This document shows positions 9,388 to 19,570 of a DNA stretch of 64,000 nt, piece by piece (the first letter of the stretch is position 1; every line of letters begins with the position of its first letter). The position numbers were made by a program, and so were the translations under genes. The notes beneath the pieces were generated by a model, which ran no database searches, had not been told where the DNA came from, and saw nothing but the letters and a program-made list of their open reading frames with translations. The stretch spans positions 124,001 to 188,000 of the forward strand of contig JAEUJZ010000067.1 in NCBI GenBank assembly GCA_016794505.1. The letters are read 5' to 3'. The DNA is from Myxococcales bacterium. Lineage in GTDB: Bacteria; Myxococcota_A; Polyangia; Palsa-1104; JAEUJZ01.

Positions 9388-12300
9388 GTGTCTGCTCCGT
9401 CGCCCACGCCGTATTTCGATCTCGATCGCTTCCTGCAGCTTGCGCGGCAGGTGGTCGCAGTCGGCGTGCGCGAAGAAGAGCGCGCCTATCGCTTGGCGAG
9501 CCGCGAGCGGCCGGTTTCTTCGACGGTGCTGCGGGCACAACTGGCATCGCTGCTGGCCAAAACTTCCGAGCAGTCTCGCCAGATCGGCGCGCTGTTTGAC
9601 GAGTGCCTGTCGAGCGAAGCGCCGCCCGATCCCGATTCAAGATCGCGCGAGTCGCTGCGCAAAATCCTGCGCCGATACTGGACCCAGCTTCGACCCGCGA
9701 CGCGAACCACGCTTCTGCTGGCGCTGCTGCTGGGGATGATCGGCGGCGTCTCGGTTCGCCTGTGGCCGTACACGCCGCATGATCCCTGCGTCCGCGATCC
9801 CGCCGCGTGCAAGGTAGACGTTCACTCGCCACCATCGCTGCCACGGCCCCCACAGTCCAGCGTGCGCATCGTCGAAGACGAGCCCGCGCGAGTCGACACG
9901 CAGCAGCGCAGCGAGCCCGCAGAGATCCCCGCGCGATCGTGGCTTGCCCTCTGTGCCCTATCGGCGCTGCTGCTGCTGCTGGGCGTTCGCTGGTTGCTGC
10001 TGCCTGGTCGCTTGCGCCACCTGCAAATGCAGACCCAGCGCGCGGCGGAAGCGGCCCTGGCCCGCGAAGCCCGAGCGCGCGGCGAGGTGCTGCGGCCCAG
10101 CTATCGCGTCGATCCAATCCTGCCGGTGCCGCGCAGCGTCGCCGAGGACTGCGCCACGCTGCTCGGTCGGCTGCGCGATGAAGGCCGCGGCACGGATCTG
10201 GATGTGCTGCGCACGCTGTTCGCAACGGTGCGCGCGGGCGGTCGCTTCACCGCCGTCCACACGCCGCGCAGCGTCGGAGGCGAGCTGCTGGTGTTCATCG
10301 ACGATGAAGGCCGCGATCACCCGTGGCTGTCCTCGTACTTCGCGCTGATCGAGCACTGGCAACGGCAAGGCGTGCGCCTGGCTGTGTACACATATCCCGA
10401 GGAGTTTCCGCACTTTCTCGACCCCTACCCGCGAGTCGGTCTGCACAGCCAGCCACTCGCCGATGTCGTGCGCCAGCACGCCGGCAGCGTGCTGCTGATC
10501 CTGTCGCGCCGCCTGAGTCCCGACGGCTTCTGCGGCGAGCACGCCTGGACGCACGAGCTTGCGCAGCTTGGCCAGTGCGCCTGGGTCGATGCCGATCCGC
10601 GCTCGGCTGCGGACTTGGCAAAGGCGCGCACCGATCAGATCACGCGCCTGCAGCAGCTTGGCATCCCACGCTATCCGCTGTCGCCCCAGGGCCTGCTGTC
10701 GATGGTGCGCCACCTGACGAACAAGGACGAGACACCGCCGCAGCCCGAGCTTGCCTGGACCCGCCTGCCGCGCCTGTCGAGCCCCAAGGAACAGCGCGCA
10801 TTGCGCCTGTGGGCGACGGCCGCAGCCTTGGTTCCCGATGCCAGCTGGGATCAAGTCCGCGCACTGCAAGGCGCACTGCCCGAGATCCACGACGTGCTGC
10901 CAGCCCCCGACACGCGCTCTCTGTTTCGGCTGCTCGAATGGGTGGGTCGCGAGAGCGGCGAGAATCCCGAGTCCGGCATCACGCACCTGCACCTGTCGCA
11001 ATCGCTGCAGGACCGGCTGGTGTCCGAGTCTCGACGAGAGTTTGGCCCGCCCGACCACGTGGGCAGCTTTGAAAACCGCGTGCATCGCATCCTGTTGGGT
11101 CAGCTAGGCGATGCGCCGCGCGCCCCCGAACAGCAGCAGGGCCGCGGCCGGCTGATCTGGGAACTCAAAGTCGCAATGCATCAAGCGCTGCTATACCCCG
11201 GCCGAGCGCTGGAGCTTCTGAGCCGCTTTGTGGGGACGGGCGTGGCGCCGCTTCTGGCTGCCTATCTGCGCAACGAGCAAGCGCGACAGCGGCACAGCGC
11301 GGTGTTCGCTGGCGCGACGTGGTCCAACTTCGGCAGCATCGTGTCGCAGGCGGGCCGCGTGTCGCCGCGCGATCTGCTGCTGGGCGCAAGGCGGACCTGG
11401 GGCATGGCCAGTCTGTGCGCCCTTCTGTGCGTATCCCTGGCGTCGCTTCTGGTGTACGCGCCACTTCCCACCCTGCGCGCCTGGCTGCGCCCCAACGTCA
11501 CGCACACCGTCGAGGTCGAGATCCCTGCAGAGAGCCATGTTGAGCGGGTCGAGACAAAACTCCCTGCGCTCGACATAAAACAGACGAAGCCAACCAAGCC
11601 AGCCGAACCCGAAAAGCCGCCGAAGCTACCCGCCACGCCACAGCGCCCCGCACTGGTGTGGATTCCGCCAGGAAGCTTCACGATGGGCAGCCCTGAGAGC
11701 GAAGAGGGCCGCGACAACGACGAGAAGCAGCATCGCGTAACGCTGACGCGGGGCCTCTATGTGATGGAGACGGAAGTGACGCAGGGGCAGTACAAGGCGG
11801 TGCAGGGGAACAATCCCGCGGCGAGCGAGAAGGAAACCTCCGATAGTAGCGAATGCAGCGAGTACGGGGTGGGCACCACGCTGCCTGTACACTGCGTGAC
11901 CTGGTTTGAGACAGTGCGCTATGCGAATGGCCTGTCTATGAAAGAAGGACTAGAGGTCTGCTACGCGATCAATGGGGATCAAGTGACGTGGCCTAAAGGC
12001 GTTCAGTGCCGGGGATTTAGACTTCTGACAGAAGCCGAGTGGGAATACGCAGCGTGGGCGAGCATGCGAACCGTGTATGCAGGGGGCAATAGAAGCGATG
12101 AGTACCTTTGGTATGACGAGAACTCAGGAAGCAGCATGCACGCAGTCCGAACGCGACGCCCCAATGCCTGGGGCCTCTACGATATGAGTGGCAACGTGTG
12201 GGAATGGGTCTGGGACTGGTACACGGAAGAGCCCTGGAAGCTAGGAGATATCGATCCAGTGGGCCCTCTGAACAGCTTGGACCGGGTGAGCCGGGGCGGG

Positions 12301-12408
12301 TCGTGGGCCAACGGCGCGCAGTATGCGCGGGTGGCGAACCGAGGCCACGACGACCCCGGCAGCCGCGGCGGTGCCCAAGGGTTTCGTTTGGTGCGGTCTT
12401 TTCCATAG
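9388..12408 (+). CDS. Three-TM protein with degenerate vWA-like domain and C-terminal FGE-sulfatase-like domain
   Basis: A 1006-residue protein from a GTG start. Hydrophobic segments lie at about 107-126, 185-206 and 672-695. Between TM2 and TM3, residues about 295-420 look vWA-like: a strand LLVFIDDEG where the MIDAS DxSxS would be, then LAVYTY and SVLLILSRR. The MIDAS residues are not intact. A Lys/Pro-rich linker (731-752) precedes an FGE-sulfatase (SUMF1/C-type-lectin fold) domain at 753-1006, with IPPGSFTMGS, TEVTQGQY, LTEAEWEYAA, GLYDMSGNVWEW and RGGSW. The paired cysteines of true formylglycine-generating enzymes after RGGSW are missing, so sulfatase activation is unlikely. A simple topology puts the vWA-like part in the cytoplasm and the FGE domain in the periplasm. 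It follows the MoxR gene by 21 bp. Confidence 0.8.
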   Translation: MSAPSPTPYFDLDRFLQLARQVVAVGVREEERAYRLASRERPVSSTVLRAQLASLLAKTSEQSRQIGALFDECLSSEAPPDPDSRSRESLRKILRRYWTQLRPATRTTLLLALLLGMIGGVSVRLWPYTPHDPCVRDPAACKVDVHSPPSLPRPPQSSVRIVEDEPARVDTQQRSEPAEIPARSWLALCALSALLLLLGVRWLLLPGRLRHLQMQTQRAAEAALAREARARGEVLRPSYRVDPILPVPRSVAEDCATLLGRLRDEGRGTDLDVLRTLFATVRAGGRFTAVHTPRSVGGELLVFIDDEGRDHPWLSSYFALIEHWQRQGVRLAVYTYPEEFPHFLDPYPRVGLHSQPLADVVRQHAGSVLLILSRRLSPDGFCGEHAWTHELAQLGQCAWVDADPRSAADLAKARTDQITRLQQLGIPRYPLSPQGLLSMVRHLTNKDETPPQPELAWTRLPRLSSPKEQRALRLWATAAALVPDASWDQVRALQGALPEIHDVLPAPDTRSLFRLLEWVGRESGENPESGITHLHLSQSLQDRLVSESRREFGPPDHVGSFENRVHRILLGQLGDAPRAPEQQQGRGRLIWELKVAMHQALLYPGRALELLSRFVGTGVAPLLAAYLRNEQARQRHSAVFAGATWSNFGSIVSQAGRVSPRDLLLGARRTWGMASLCALLCVSLASLLVYAPLPTLRAWLRPNVTHTVEVEIPAESHVERVETKLPALDIKQTKPTKPAEPEKPPKLPATPQRPALVWIPPGSFTMGSPESEEGRDNDEKQHRVTLTRGLYVMETEVTQGQYKAVQGNNPAASEKETSDSSECSEYGVGTTLPVHCVTWFETVRYANGLSMKEGLEVCYAINGDQVTWPKGVQCRGFRLLTEAEWEYAAWASMRTVYAGGNRSDEYLWYDENSGSSMHAVRTRRPNAWGLYDMSGNVWEWVWDWYTEEPWKLGDIDPVGPLNSLDRVSRGGSWANGAQYARVANRGHDDPGSRGGAQGFRLVRSFP

Positions 12409-12453
12409 CCCTTTTGTCGTCGCTGGTTCTCGCGTTTCCAAAGGATGTCTTTC

Positions 12454-13338
12454 ATGACGCAGCCCTCTCGCACCCCCTTCGCTACGCTGTCGCCGACGCT
12501 GGTGCGTGGCGTCGGGGCGGGGCTGGTCCTCGCGGGGCTGGCGCTGCCGTGGGTGTGGCTGCGGCAGTACCAGCCACCGTCGCCGCCCATCGAGCATCGA
12601 AGCGCGCTGCGCCCTGAAATGCGCCGCCTGCCGCCGGGGAAGTTCAAGATGGGCAGCCCGGAGACGGAAGGAGGACGCGACGCGATCGATGAGAGGCAGC
12701 ACGAGGTGGAGATCCAGACGCCGTTTGCAATCTCCGTGACGGAAGTGACCCAGGGGCAGTACGCGGCGGTGATGGGGGAGAACCCTTCGGAGTTCAAAGG
12801 CGACGACGCGCGCCCGGTCGAGAATGTGAGCTGGCTGGATGCCGTGAAGTACTGCAACCGGCTGTCCAAGCAGGAGGGCCTGTTGCCCTGCTACCAGATC
12901 GAGGGCGACGAAGTGACGTGGCCCGAGGGCCTGAAGTGCCGCGGCTATCGTCTGCCGACGGAGGCGGAGTGGGAATACGCGGCCCGAGCCGACGGGACCA
13001 TGGTGTATGCAGGCTCTGAGCAGGCGGATGAAGTAGCGTGGTACAGCGCCAACTCCGAGCGCACCACGCATCCGGTGGGCGGTAAGCGAGCAAACGCCTG
13101 GGGCCTGCACGACCTTAGCGGCAACGTCTCGGAGTGGGTCTGGGACAGGTATTCCAACGGCCTCGAGTTGCTGTCCGCCGTAGACCCGACGGGCCCCGAG
13201 GGTGTCTTGTCCCGTGTCTTCCGGGGCGGGTCGTGGGCCTACGATGCGCACCCCGCGCGGGTGGCGAGCCGCGTCAGCGTCGACTACGGCATCCACAACG
13301 GCAGCCGTGGGTTTCGTGTGTCGCGATCCTTCCCATAG
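12454..13338 (+). CDS. Membrane-anchored FGE-sulfatase-like protein
   Basis: A 294-residue protein with one N-terminal TM (about 17-37) and then a complete FGE/SUMF1-like domain. It shares the landmarks PPGKFKMGSPE, VTEVTQGQYAAVMG, LPTEAEWEYAAR, LSGNVSEWVWD, FRGGSW and GSRGFRVSRSFP with the C-terminal domain of the preceding gene, so the two look like tandem duplicates. The catalytic cysteine pair of formylglycine-generating enzymes is absent. The ATG at 12454 is preferred because AAAGGA lies eight bases upstream; the ATG at 12445 is in frame but overlaps that motif. It follows the vWA/FGE gene by 45 bp, so it is probably co-transcribed. A periplasmic ligand-binding role is inference. Confidence 0.85.
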   Translation: MTQPSRTPFATLSPTLVRGVGAGLVLAGLALPWVWLRQYQPPSPPIEHRSALRPEMRRLPPGKFKMGSPETEGGRDAIDERQHEVEIQTPFAISVTEVTQGQYAAVMGENPSEFKGDDARPVENVSWLDAVKYCNRLSKQEGLLPCYQIEGDEVTWPEGLKCRGYRLPTEAEWEYAARADGTMVYAGSEQADEVAWYSANSERTTHPVGGKRANAWGLHDLSGNVSEWVWDRYSNGLELLSAVDPTGPEGVLSRVFRGGSWAYDAHPARVASRVSVDYGIHNGSRGFRVSRSFP

Positions 13339-13429
13339 CCCCCACCCCGCTGCCCCCGCGCCTGCGTCTCGGGCCCTGAGGGCTGCGGCGCGGCTTGGGA
13401 GGTTGTGGCCGGAATGGGCAGGGAAGATT

Positions 13430-13520
13430 GAAGTGTAAAGAAAATTATTCGCGATTATATAAAGCAATCTACGAAATGCAGTAAAATTCTATTTATTTAG
13501 AAATCATTGTTTAATTACGC
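13430..13520. other. AT-rich intergenic island between convergent genes
   Basis: About 90 bases of mostly A and T separate the end of the FGE-like gene (+) from the end of the beta-lactamase-fold gene (-). No gene or clear hairpin is visible. With the island near 6.64-6.72 kb it brackets the EAD/MoxR/FGE cluster. Confidence 0.65.
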
Positions 13521-13526
13521 TGACAC

Positions 13527-14714
13527 CTACGAACTGCGGCAGGCCGAGCGCAGCAGGCCGACGAGAGGGCGGGAGCGGGCGAGGAGGTCGAAGGGGCCGG
13601 CGTTGCCGTTGGTGACAAAGGCGCCGCTGAGTCCGGTGTGCCAGTCGGCAAAGCCCAGGGTGCAGAACGCGCCGGCATGGCCGAAGCAGCCGCCCGTACC
13701 CCAGGTGCCATAGATGGAAGGGCCGGGCAGCGGCAGGACGAAGCCGCGGCCCAGCGCGAGGGGAATGCGGTTGCTGCGATCAAAGCCCCAGGTGGCTCGA
13801 CGGGTATAGCTGCGCACGGTCTCTTCGCGCAGCAGGCGGTGGCCGTCGGGGGTGCAGCCGCCCGCGACCAGAAGCTCAAAGAAGCGAGCGAGCAGCGCGG
13901 CATTGCCAACCAAGTGAGCCCCTGGGATCAGCGCCGCCAGGATCGCCGGATCGTTGTAGCAGCGCTCTAGCTGCTCGCTGACATCGCTGTCGCCGACATA
14001 GCAAGGCCGCTTGCCCACCCAGTAGGTCCGCGCGAGCTGAGCGGCGGTCTCGGCGTCGGCAGTAAAGCGCAAGGCGGCCAGCCCGGCGGGCTCCAAAAGC
14101 TCGCGCTTAAGAAAGACCGGCAGGGTCTGTCCAGTGATGCGCCGCACCACCTCGGCCAAGATCCAGCCAAACTCCATGGGGTGATAGGCCAGCGTGCCGC
14201 GTCGATAGCGCGGCCGAGCCTGCGTAAGCGCCGCCACCACGGCGTCCCAGTCGCCCCAGCGCTCGGGTGTGGCGATGAACTCGGGCATCAGCGTGCCCGA
14301 GCGATGCGTCAGCACGTCGTCGATGGTGATCTCGGCTTTGCCGTTTTCGGCGAAGGCGGGGAAGCAATGCGCCACGGGCTCGTCACGCCGCAGCAGGCCG
14401 CGCTCTTCGAGGATCGCGATGGCCATGGCGACCACGGGCTTGCTGGCGGAAAACAGCGTGAAGAGCGTCGCATCGGTCACGGGCACGGCCGGGCCTTCGC
14501 TGGCATGCCAACCGCGCGAAAAGCCGATCGCCAGGCTGGTGACGAGCTTGCCGCGGCGTCGAACGACAAGCTGACCGCCGGGAAAGGCGCCGCGGGCCTG
14601 CTGACGGCGAAACCGATCGAGGGCGCGCTGCAGGCGCTCTTCGTCCATCCCCACACTGGCGGGGGCGACGGCAGGTTCGGAAACGCTGGGTGCGTTGTGG
14701 CTCATGGTGCCCAT
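13527..14714 (-). CDS. Serine beta-lactamase-fold hydrolase (class C/esterase EstB-like)
   Basis: A 395-residue member of the beta-lactamase/transpeptidase-like family, which includes esterases and D-aminopeptidases as well as class C enzymes. The catalytic SxxK is S89-A-S-K92. The YxN motif is replaced by Y177-H-P. An HxG-type motif (GHAG) occurs near the C-terminus. No signal peptide is obvious, which argues for a cytoplasmic esterase or peptidase rather than antibiotic resistance. The CPBP-like gene follows 10 bp downstream on the same strand, so the two form an operon. The substrate is unknown. Confidence 0.85.
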   Translation of the reverse strand: MGTMSHNAPSVSEPAVAPASVGMDEERLQRALDRFRRQQARGAFPGGQLVVRRRGKLVTSLAIGFSRGWHASEGPAVPVTDATLFTLFSASKPVVAMAIAILEERGLLRRDEPVAHCFPAFAENGKAEITIDDVLTHRSGTLMPEFIATPERWGDWDAVVAALTQARPRYRRGTLAYHPMEFGWILAEVVRRITGQTLPVFLKRELLEPAGLAALRFTADAETAAQLARTYWVGKRPCYVGDSDVSEQLERCYNDPAILAALIPGAHLVGNAALLARFFELLVAGGCTPDGHRLLREETVRSYTRRATWGFDRSNRIPLALGRGFVLPLPGPSIYGTWGTGGCFGHAGAFCTLGFADWHTGLSGAFVTNGNAGPFDLLARSRPLVGLLRSACRSS

Positions 14715-14724
14715 CGCCTGTGGC

Positions 14725-15549
14725 CTAGACTGGCTGGCGGCGGATGCGGGCCGCCACCGCGACGAGGATCACCAGCGCCGTATTGAGCAGGCCGGATTCG
14801 AAGCCATCGACGCCGCCGCTGAGCAGGCCCCCACGATCGACCCAGCGCAGCAGGCCAAGCTGCGGATCCTGCCGCTCGAATGGGTTGCCCATCACGAACA
14901 CGTACGCAAAGTTCCAGCCGCCATGGAAGCCAATCGGCAGAGCCCACGAGGGCGTCTCGCGACGGAAAAACAGCAGCGAGCTGCTCAGGCCAAACAGAAA
15001 GACATTCAGCGCGTAAAGCGGCGTGGTGTGTTCGCGCAGGTGCGGCAGAACGAAGACGGCAGCCGCCAGGATCAGCGAGCCCCACGCGCGACGCCCGTCG
15101 CGGCTGGTGGCGAGCGCCAGGCCTTGTAAGACAAGCTGCTGCGTCGCGGCGTCGAGCACAAAGACAACCAGGCCGCAGGCCAAGGCCAGCAGCGACGGCG
15201 GGGTCGTCGCTCGGCTGAGCTGTATCCAGCCAGCCACCGAGAACGCGAGCGCAGCCAGCGACAAGAACAGCGCGGCCGCGACCGCGGCAAGCGCAAGCTC
15301 ACGCAGGGCGGCTCCATCGAGTGCAAAGCCACTCGCAGCACGTGACAGCCCCTTGACGCGCGTGAGCACCAGCCACACCGCAAGCCCCAGCCCCGCGACA
15401 ATTGGCACCAAGATCGCGGCGCCCAGTGGGCCGACCATAAAGGCGAGTCCACGCGCCCAGCCCAGCGCGGCGGCGGCGACGTTGCTCACCCCCGCGGCAA
15501 GAACCAGCAAGAAGAACGGCAGCACCCGTTGCATCAAGAGCTCACGCAT
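14725..15549 (-). CDS. CPBP-like intramembrane protein with degenerate active site
   Basis: A 274-residue protein with about eight hydrophobic helices. It fits the CPBP (CAAX protease and bacteriocin-processing) family by its FxxxH motif (F166/H170) and HxxxN motif (H209/N213). The first motif, EExxxR in active members, reads Q137-Q138-LVL-Q142, so both glutamates and the arginine are lost. It may be a pseudo-protease or act by another mechanism. It lies directly downstream of the beta-lactamase-fold gene. Confidence 0.75.
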   Translation of the reverse strand: MRELLMQRVLPFFLLVLAAGVSNVAAAALGWARGLAFMVGPLGAAILVPIVAGLGLAVWLVLTRVKGLSRAASGFALDGAALRELALAAVAAALFLSLAALAFSVAGWIQLSRATTPPSLLALACGLVVFVLDAATQQLVLQGLALATSRDGRRAWGSLILAAAVFVLPHLREHTTPLYALNVFLFGLSSSLLFFRRETPSWALPIGFHGGWNFAYVFVMGNPFERQDPQLGLLRWVDRGGLLSGGVDGFESGLLNTALVILVAVAARIRRQPV

Positions 15550-15711
15550 CGCGCCACTTCATCGTCGAATGGTCGCAGAAAGCGAAGGACGGCGGCAGGG
15601 ATTCCGTGGGCAAAAATCGGATCGTTCCTGCGTTTCGGTGTGTTGCTTTATATCATCGCAAATGATTGATTTTGTGTTTCAGTCTTGATTGGCCATTATT
15701 CCAACGAATGC
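15550..15711. other. Intergenic region with AT-rich segment
   Basis: The gap between two minus-strand genes. The half nearest the lipoprotein gene (about 15636-15711) is AT-rich. It may carry the promoter for the CPBP/beta-lactamase-fold pair, but no convincing -35/-10 pair was found. Confidence 0.4.
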
Positions 15712-16884
15712 CTACTCGCTGGGCGCCACGGCCTGCATCAGCAGGTGGACGGCGTACAGGAACTGCAGGTTGCAGCCGGTGCAGAAATACTCGGGGTCGC
15801 TCGGCAGGGCGATGCGACCGTCGATGAAGTGATGCAGCAAGTGACCGCTCGCCGGATCAAACAGGCGCGTGCGCACAAAGTCGAGGACGTACAGCGCTTC
15901 ATCGAAATAGCGCGCCTGCGCCGTGTTCTGAAACAGCAGCGTCAAGGCCAAGGTCAGATAGTTCTGGCTCGATAGCGTCGTATAGTCGTCGGTCTTGGCG
16001 CCCATGGCCGCGGCGCTGTACGGCGAGTGATAGCCTCCGCGCGGACTGCGCAGCGGCTGAATCGCTTCGTACACCTGCTCGGCCCGCAGGAGGTGCGCGC
16101 GTTCGCCCGTTCGCTCGTACAGACGGCACAGCACCAGCATCATCATCGTATTGGGATATAGCTCTAGCAGGCCATCCCGCGGGCTCACGCGATAGCGCGC
16201 TCCGTCCCAGGCTTTTTCGTCGATCTTGGCGATGATGCTGCGCGCAAGCTCGATGCGATCCGGCGCGCCTTCGCCGCCGATGTACGTCGCATGCTGCAGG
16301 TTCAGCAAGGCCACGCCTGCGCTGATCGCCGTCGGGCCATAGGTCTGGATGGCGAACATGCCAGCATCGATGTCGATGTAATAGCCGAGCGCGATGGCAA
16401 AGCCGTTGATCACATCGAGCGTCTGATCAATCTGCGAAAGGCCGCTGCGATCGCCGGTCGCGGCGCTGTATTCGATCAAGCCCAGCACCGACATCATGAC
16501 CTCTTCGAGGTGTTCCAAGAAGAACGCGCGATCGGCTTGCGCGCGAGCCAGCGTCTTTGCGTTGTGCGCCGCGGCGGCCCGCGCAAGCGCCTGATGTTCA
16601 GGCTGATGCAGGCTGCCAGCCGCATCGTGCAGCGACGGTGTCTTGGCATAAAACGCCGTGCCGTAATACGGCGCATCGCCATAGTGCTGATCCCAGGCGC
16701 CATCCGTTTGTGGAAAGCGCAGCGCGCTACGCTGCATCGTGACGTAAAAGTCCGAAAGCTCGCTGGGGATCTCGGTGCGCGGCGCGCAGGCAAGCAGCCA
16801 CAGGCACAGCATCGCCAGAGCCACTTGCCGCAGCCCGCAAGCCACCGGCACAAACCACAGGACGCGCCGCTCGGTCTTCGTCAT
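15712..16884 (-). CDS. Lipoprotein of unknown function, probable alpha/alpha-barrel
   Basis: A 390-residue protein from the ATG at 16884, chosen because GAGGAC lies about seven bases upstream. A hydrophobic leader ends in LWLLAC, a plausible lipobox. The mature part is helical and rich in aromatic residues, with repeated Leu/Tyr-rich helix pairs. This is reminiscent of six-hairpin (alpha/alpha) barrel proteins such as thioredoxin-domain-associated or glycosidase-like families. A CTGC pair lies near the C-terminus. I do not recognise a specific family. It lies 82 bp downstream of boxB on the same strand. Confidence 0.6.
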   Translation of the reverse strand: MTKTERRVLWFVPVACGLRQVALAMLCLWLLACAPRTEIPSELSDFYVTMQRSALRFPQTDGAWDQHYGDAPYYGTAFYAKTPSLHDAAGSLHQPEHQALARAAAAHNAKTLARAQADRAFFLEHLEEVMMSVLGLIEYSAATGDRSGLSQIDQTLDVINGFAIALGYYIDIDAGMFAIQTYGPTAISAGVALLNLQHATYIGGEGAPDRIELARSIIAKIDEKAWDGARYRVSPRDGLLELYPNTMMMLVLCRLYERTGERAHLLRAEQVYEAIQPLRSPRGGYHSPYSAAAMGAKTDDYTTLSSQNYLTLALTLLFQNTAQARYFDEALYVLDFVRTRLFDPASGHLLHHFIDGRIALPSDPEYFCTGCNLQFLYAVHLLMQAVAPSE

Positions 16885-16966
16885 CGTCAGGTCCTCGTGC
16901 CGCGCAACATAAGACACTCGCGCGCCAAGGACGCAGATTTCTTAGGCGCGGCGCCGCGCGGCGTGA

Positions 16967-18385
<1,419 letters not shown>

Positions 18386-18463
18386 GTTCTTTGTCTTCCT
18401 ACGCAACAAGGGAAGCCGGGTCGCAGCGACGGACCACAGCCGATAGGGGCGCGAGTCGAAGAA

Positions 18464-19570
18464 TCAGGTCAGGTAGCCGCGGCGCTGCTGATCGCGCTCG
18501 ATGGATCGGAACAACGCACCAAAGTTTCCTTCGCCAAAGGACAGGTGATTTCGTCGCTGGATCAGCTCGATGAAGATCGGGCCGATCAGGTTCTTGGTGA
18601 AGATCTGCAGCAAGTACCCGTGCTCATCGCCATCGACCAGCACGTTGCGGCGCTGGATCTCGGCGTGGTCTTCGCGGACGTTGGGCACGCGCAAAAAGAT
18701 CTCGCGGTAATAGTCATCATCGATGTCCAAGAACTGAATCGGCGTGCCTTCAAGCTTGGCCAGCGACGACAAGATGTCGTCGGTCAGAAAGGCCAAGTGC
18801 TGGATGCCGGGGCCCTTGTACTCTTCGAGGTACTCGTTGATCTGGCTGCCTTTTTCGGTGCCTTCGTTGATCGGGATGCAGAACGATCCGTCGGGCGAGC
18901 GCAGCGCGTACGAAGTCAGGCCGGTCTTGACACCGCGGATGTCGAAGTAGCGCACCTCTTTGAAACCGAACACGTCGCGATAGAACGAACCCCACTTCGA
19001 TAGCTCGCCGCGCGGCACGTTGTTCGTCAGGTGATCCATCTGCGTAAAGCCCTTGTCGGGCACGCGATGGGGGTGTTCCAGCGGGACGAAGCCCAGCCCT
19101 TCCCAGGTGTCCCGCTCGTCGACGAAATAGATCAGCGAGTCGCCGATGCCGCGCACAGAAGGCACCTGGCTGCCACTGCCGCGATATAGATCGCCGTCTC
19201 CGGGTTGGGCGCCGCGCTGCACCGCGATCCGCACCGCTTCGTCGGCGTCGGCGGCCCGCCAGCCCATCGCCGAGATACTCGGTCCGTGTGCTGCGCTGAA
19301 CGTTGCCGAAAAACCAACTGCGCCGCGATCTAGAAGCAGAAAAATCTCGCCCTGCTCATACAGGTCCACGGGATGCGTGCGATGGCGACGCGTACGCGAA
19401 AAGCCAAAAGCGAGAAACAGGCGATGCAGTGCGTCGGGATCGGGCGACGCAAACACGGCAAAGGCGAAGCCGCGCAGCGCGCAGGGGTTCTCAGAAAGGT
19501 GGCTCATCGGGTGGATTGCGTGGGTCGGGTTCATGTCGTTTGGGGGGCTCGCGGGATGCTGCGTGTTCAT
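18464..19570 (-). CDS. hpd: 4-hydroxyphenylpyruvate dioxygenase
   Basis: A 368-residue vicinal-oxygen-chelate dioxygenase that converts 4-hydroxyphenylpyruvate to homogentisate in tyrosine catabolism. The iron ligands are visible as H180 (QMDHLTNN), H258 (IQHLAF) and E335 (IFIELIQR). Its ATG overlaps the hmgA stop by four bases and is preceded by GAGGAGG, supporting this start. It adds about 21 residues before the usual family beginning, MSHLSENP, at 19507. It acts just before HmgA in the pathway. Confidence 0.95.
   Translation of the reverse strand: MNTQHPASPPNDMNPTHAIHPMSHLSENPCALRGFAFAVFASPDPDALHRLFLAFGFSRTRRHRTHPVDLYEQGEIFLLLDRGAVGFSATFSAAHGPSISAMGWRAADADEAVRIAVQRGAQPGDGDLYRGSGSQVPSVRGIGDSLIYFVDERDTWEGLGFVPLEHPHRVPDKGFTQMDHLTNNVPRGELSKWGSFYRDVFGFKEVRYFDIRGVKTGLTSYALRSPDGSFCIPINEGTEKGSQINEYLEEYKGPGIQHLAFLTDDILSSLAKLEGTPIQFLDIDDDYYREIFLRVPNVREDHAEIQRRNVLVDGDEHGYLLQIFTKNLIGPIFIELIQRRNHLSFGEGNFGALFRSIERDQQRRGYLT

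Noticed and set aside
11641..13338. Diversity-generating retroelement target
   Set aside because: The FGE/C-type-lectin fold and the divergent C-terminal segments fit, but I found no reverse transcriptase or template repeat in the window. It is kept only as a genome-wide check.
13527..14714. Antibiotic-resistance class C beta-lactamase
   Set aside because: The YxN motif is YHP and no signal peptide is evident. The family mostly contains esterases and peptidases, so resistance is not supported.
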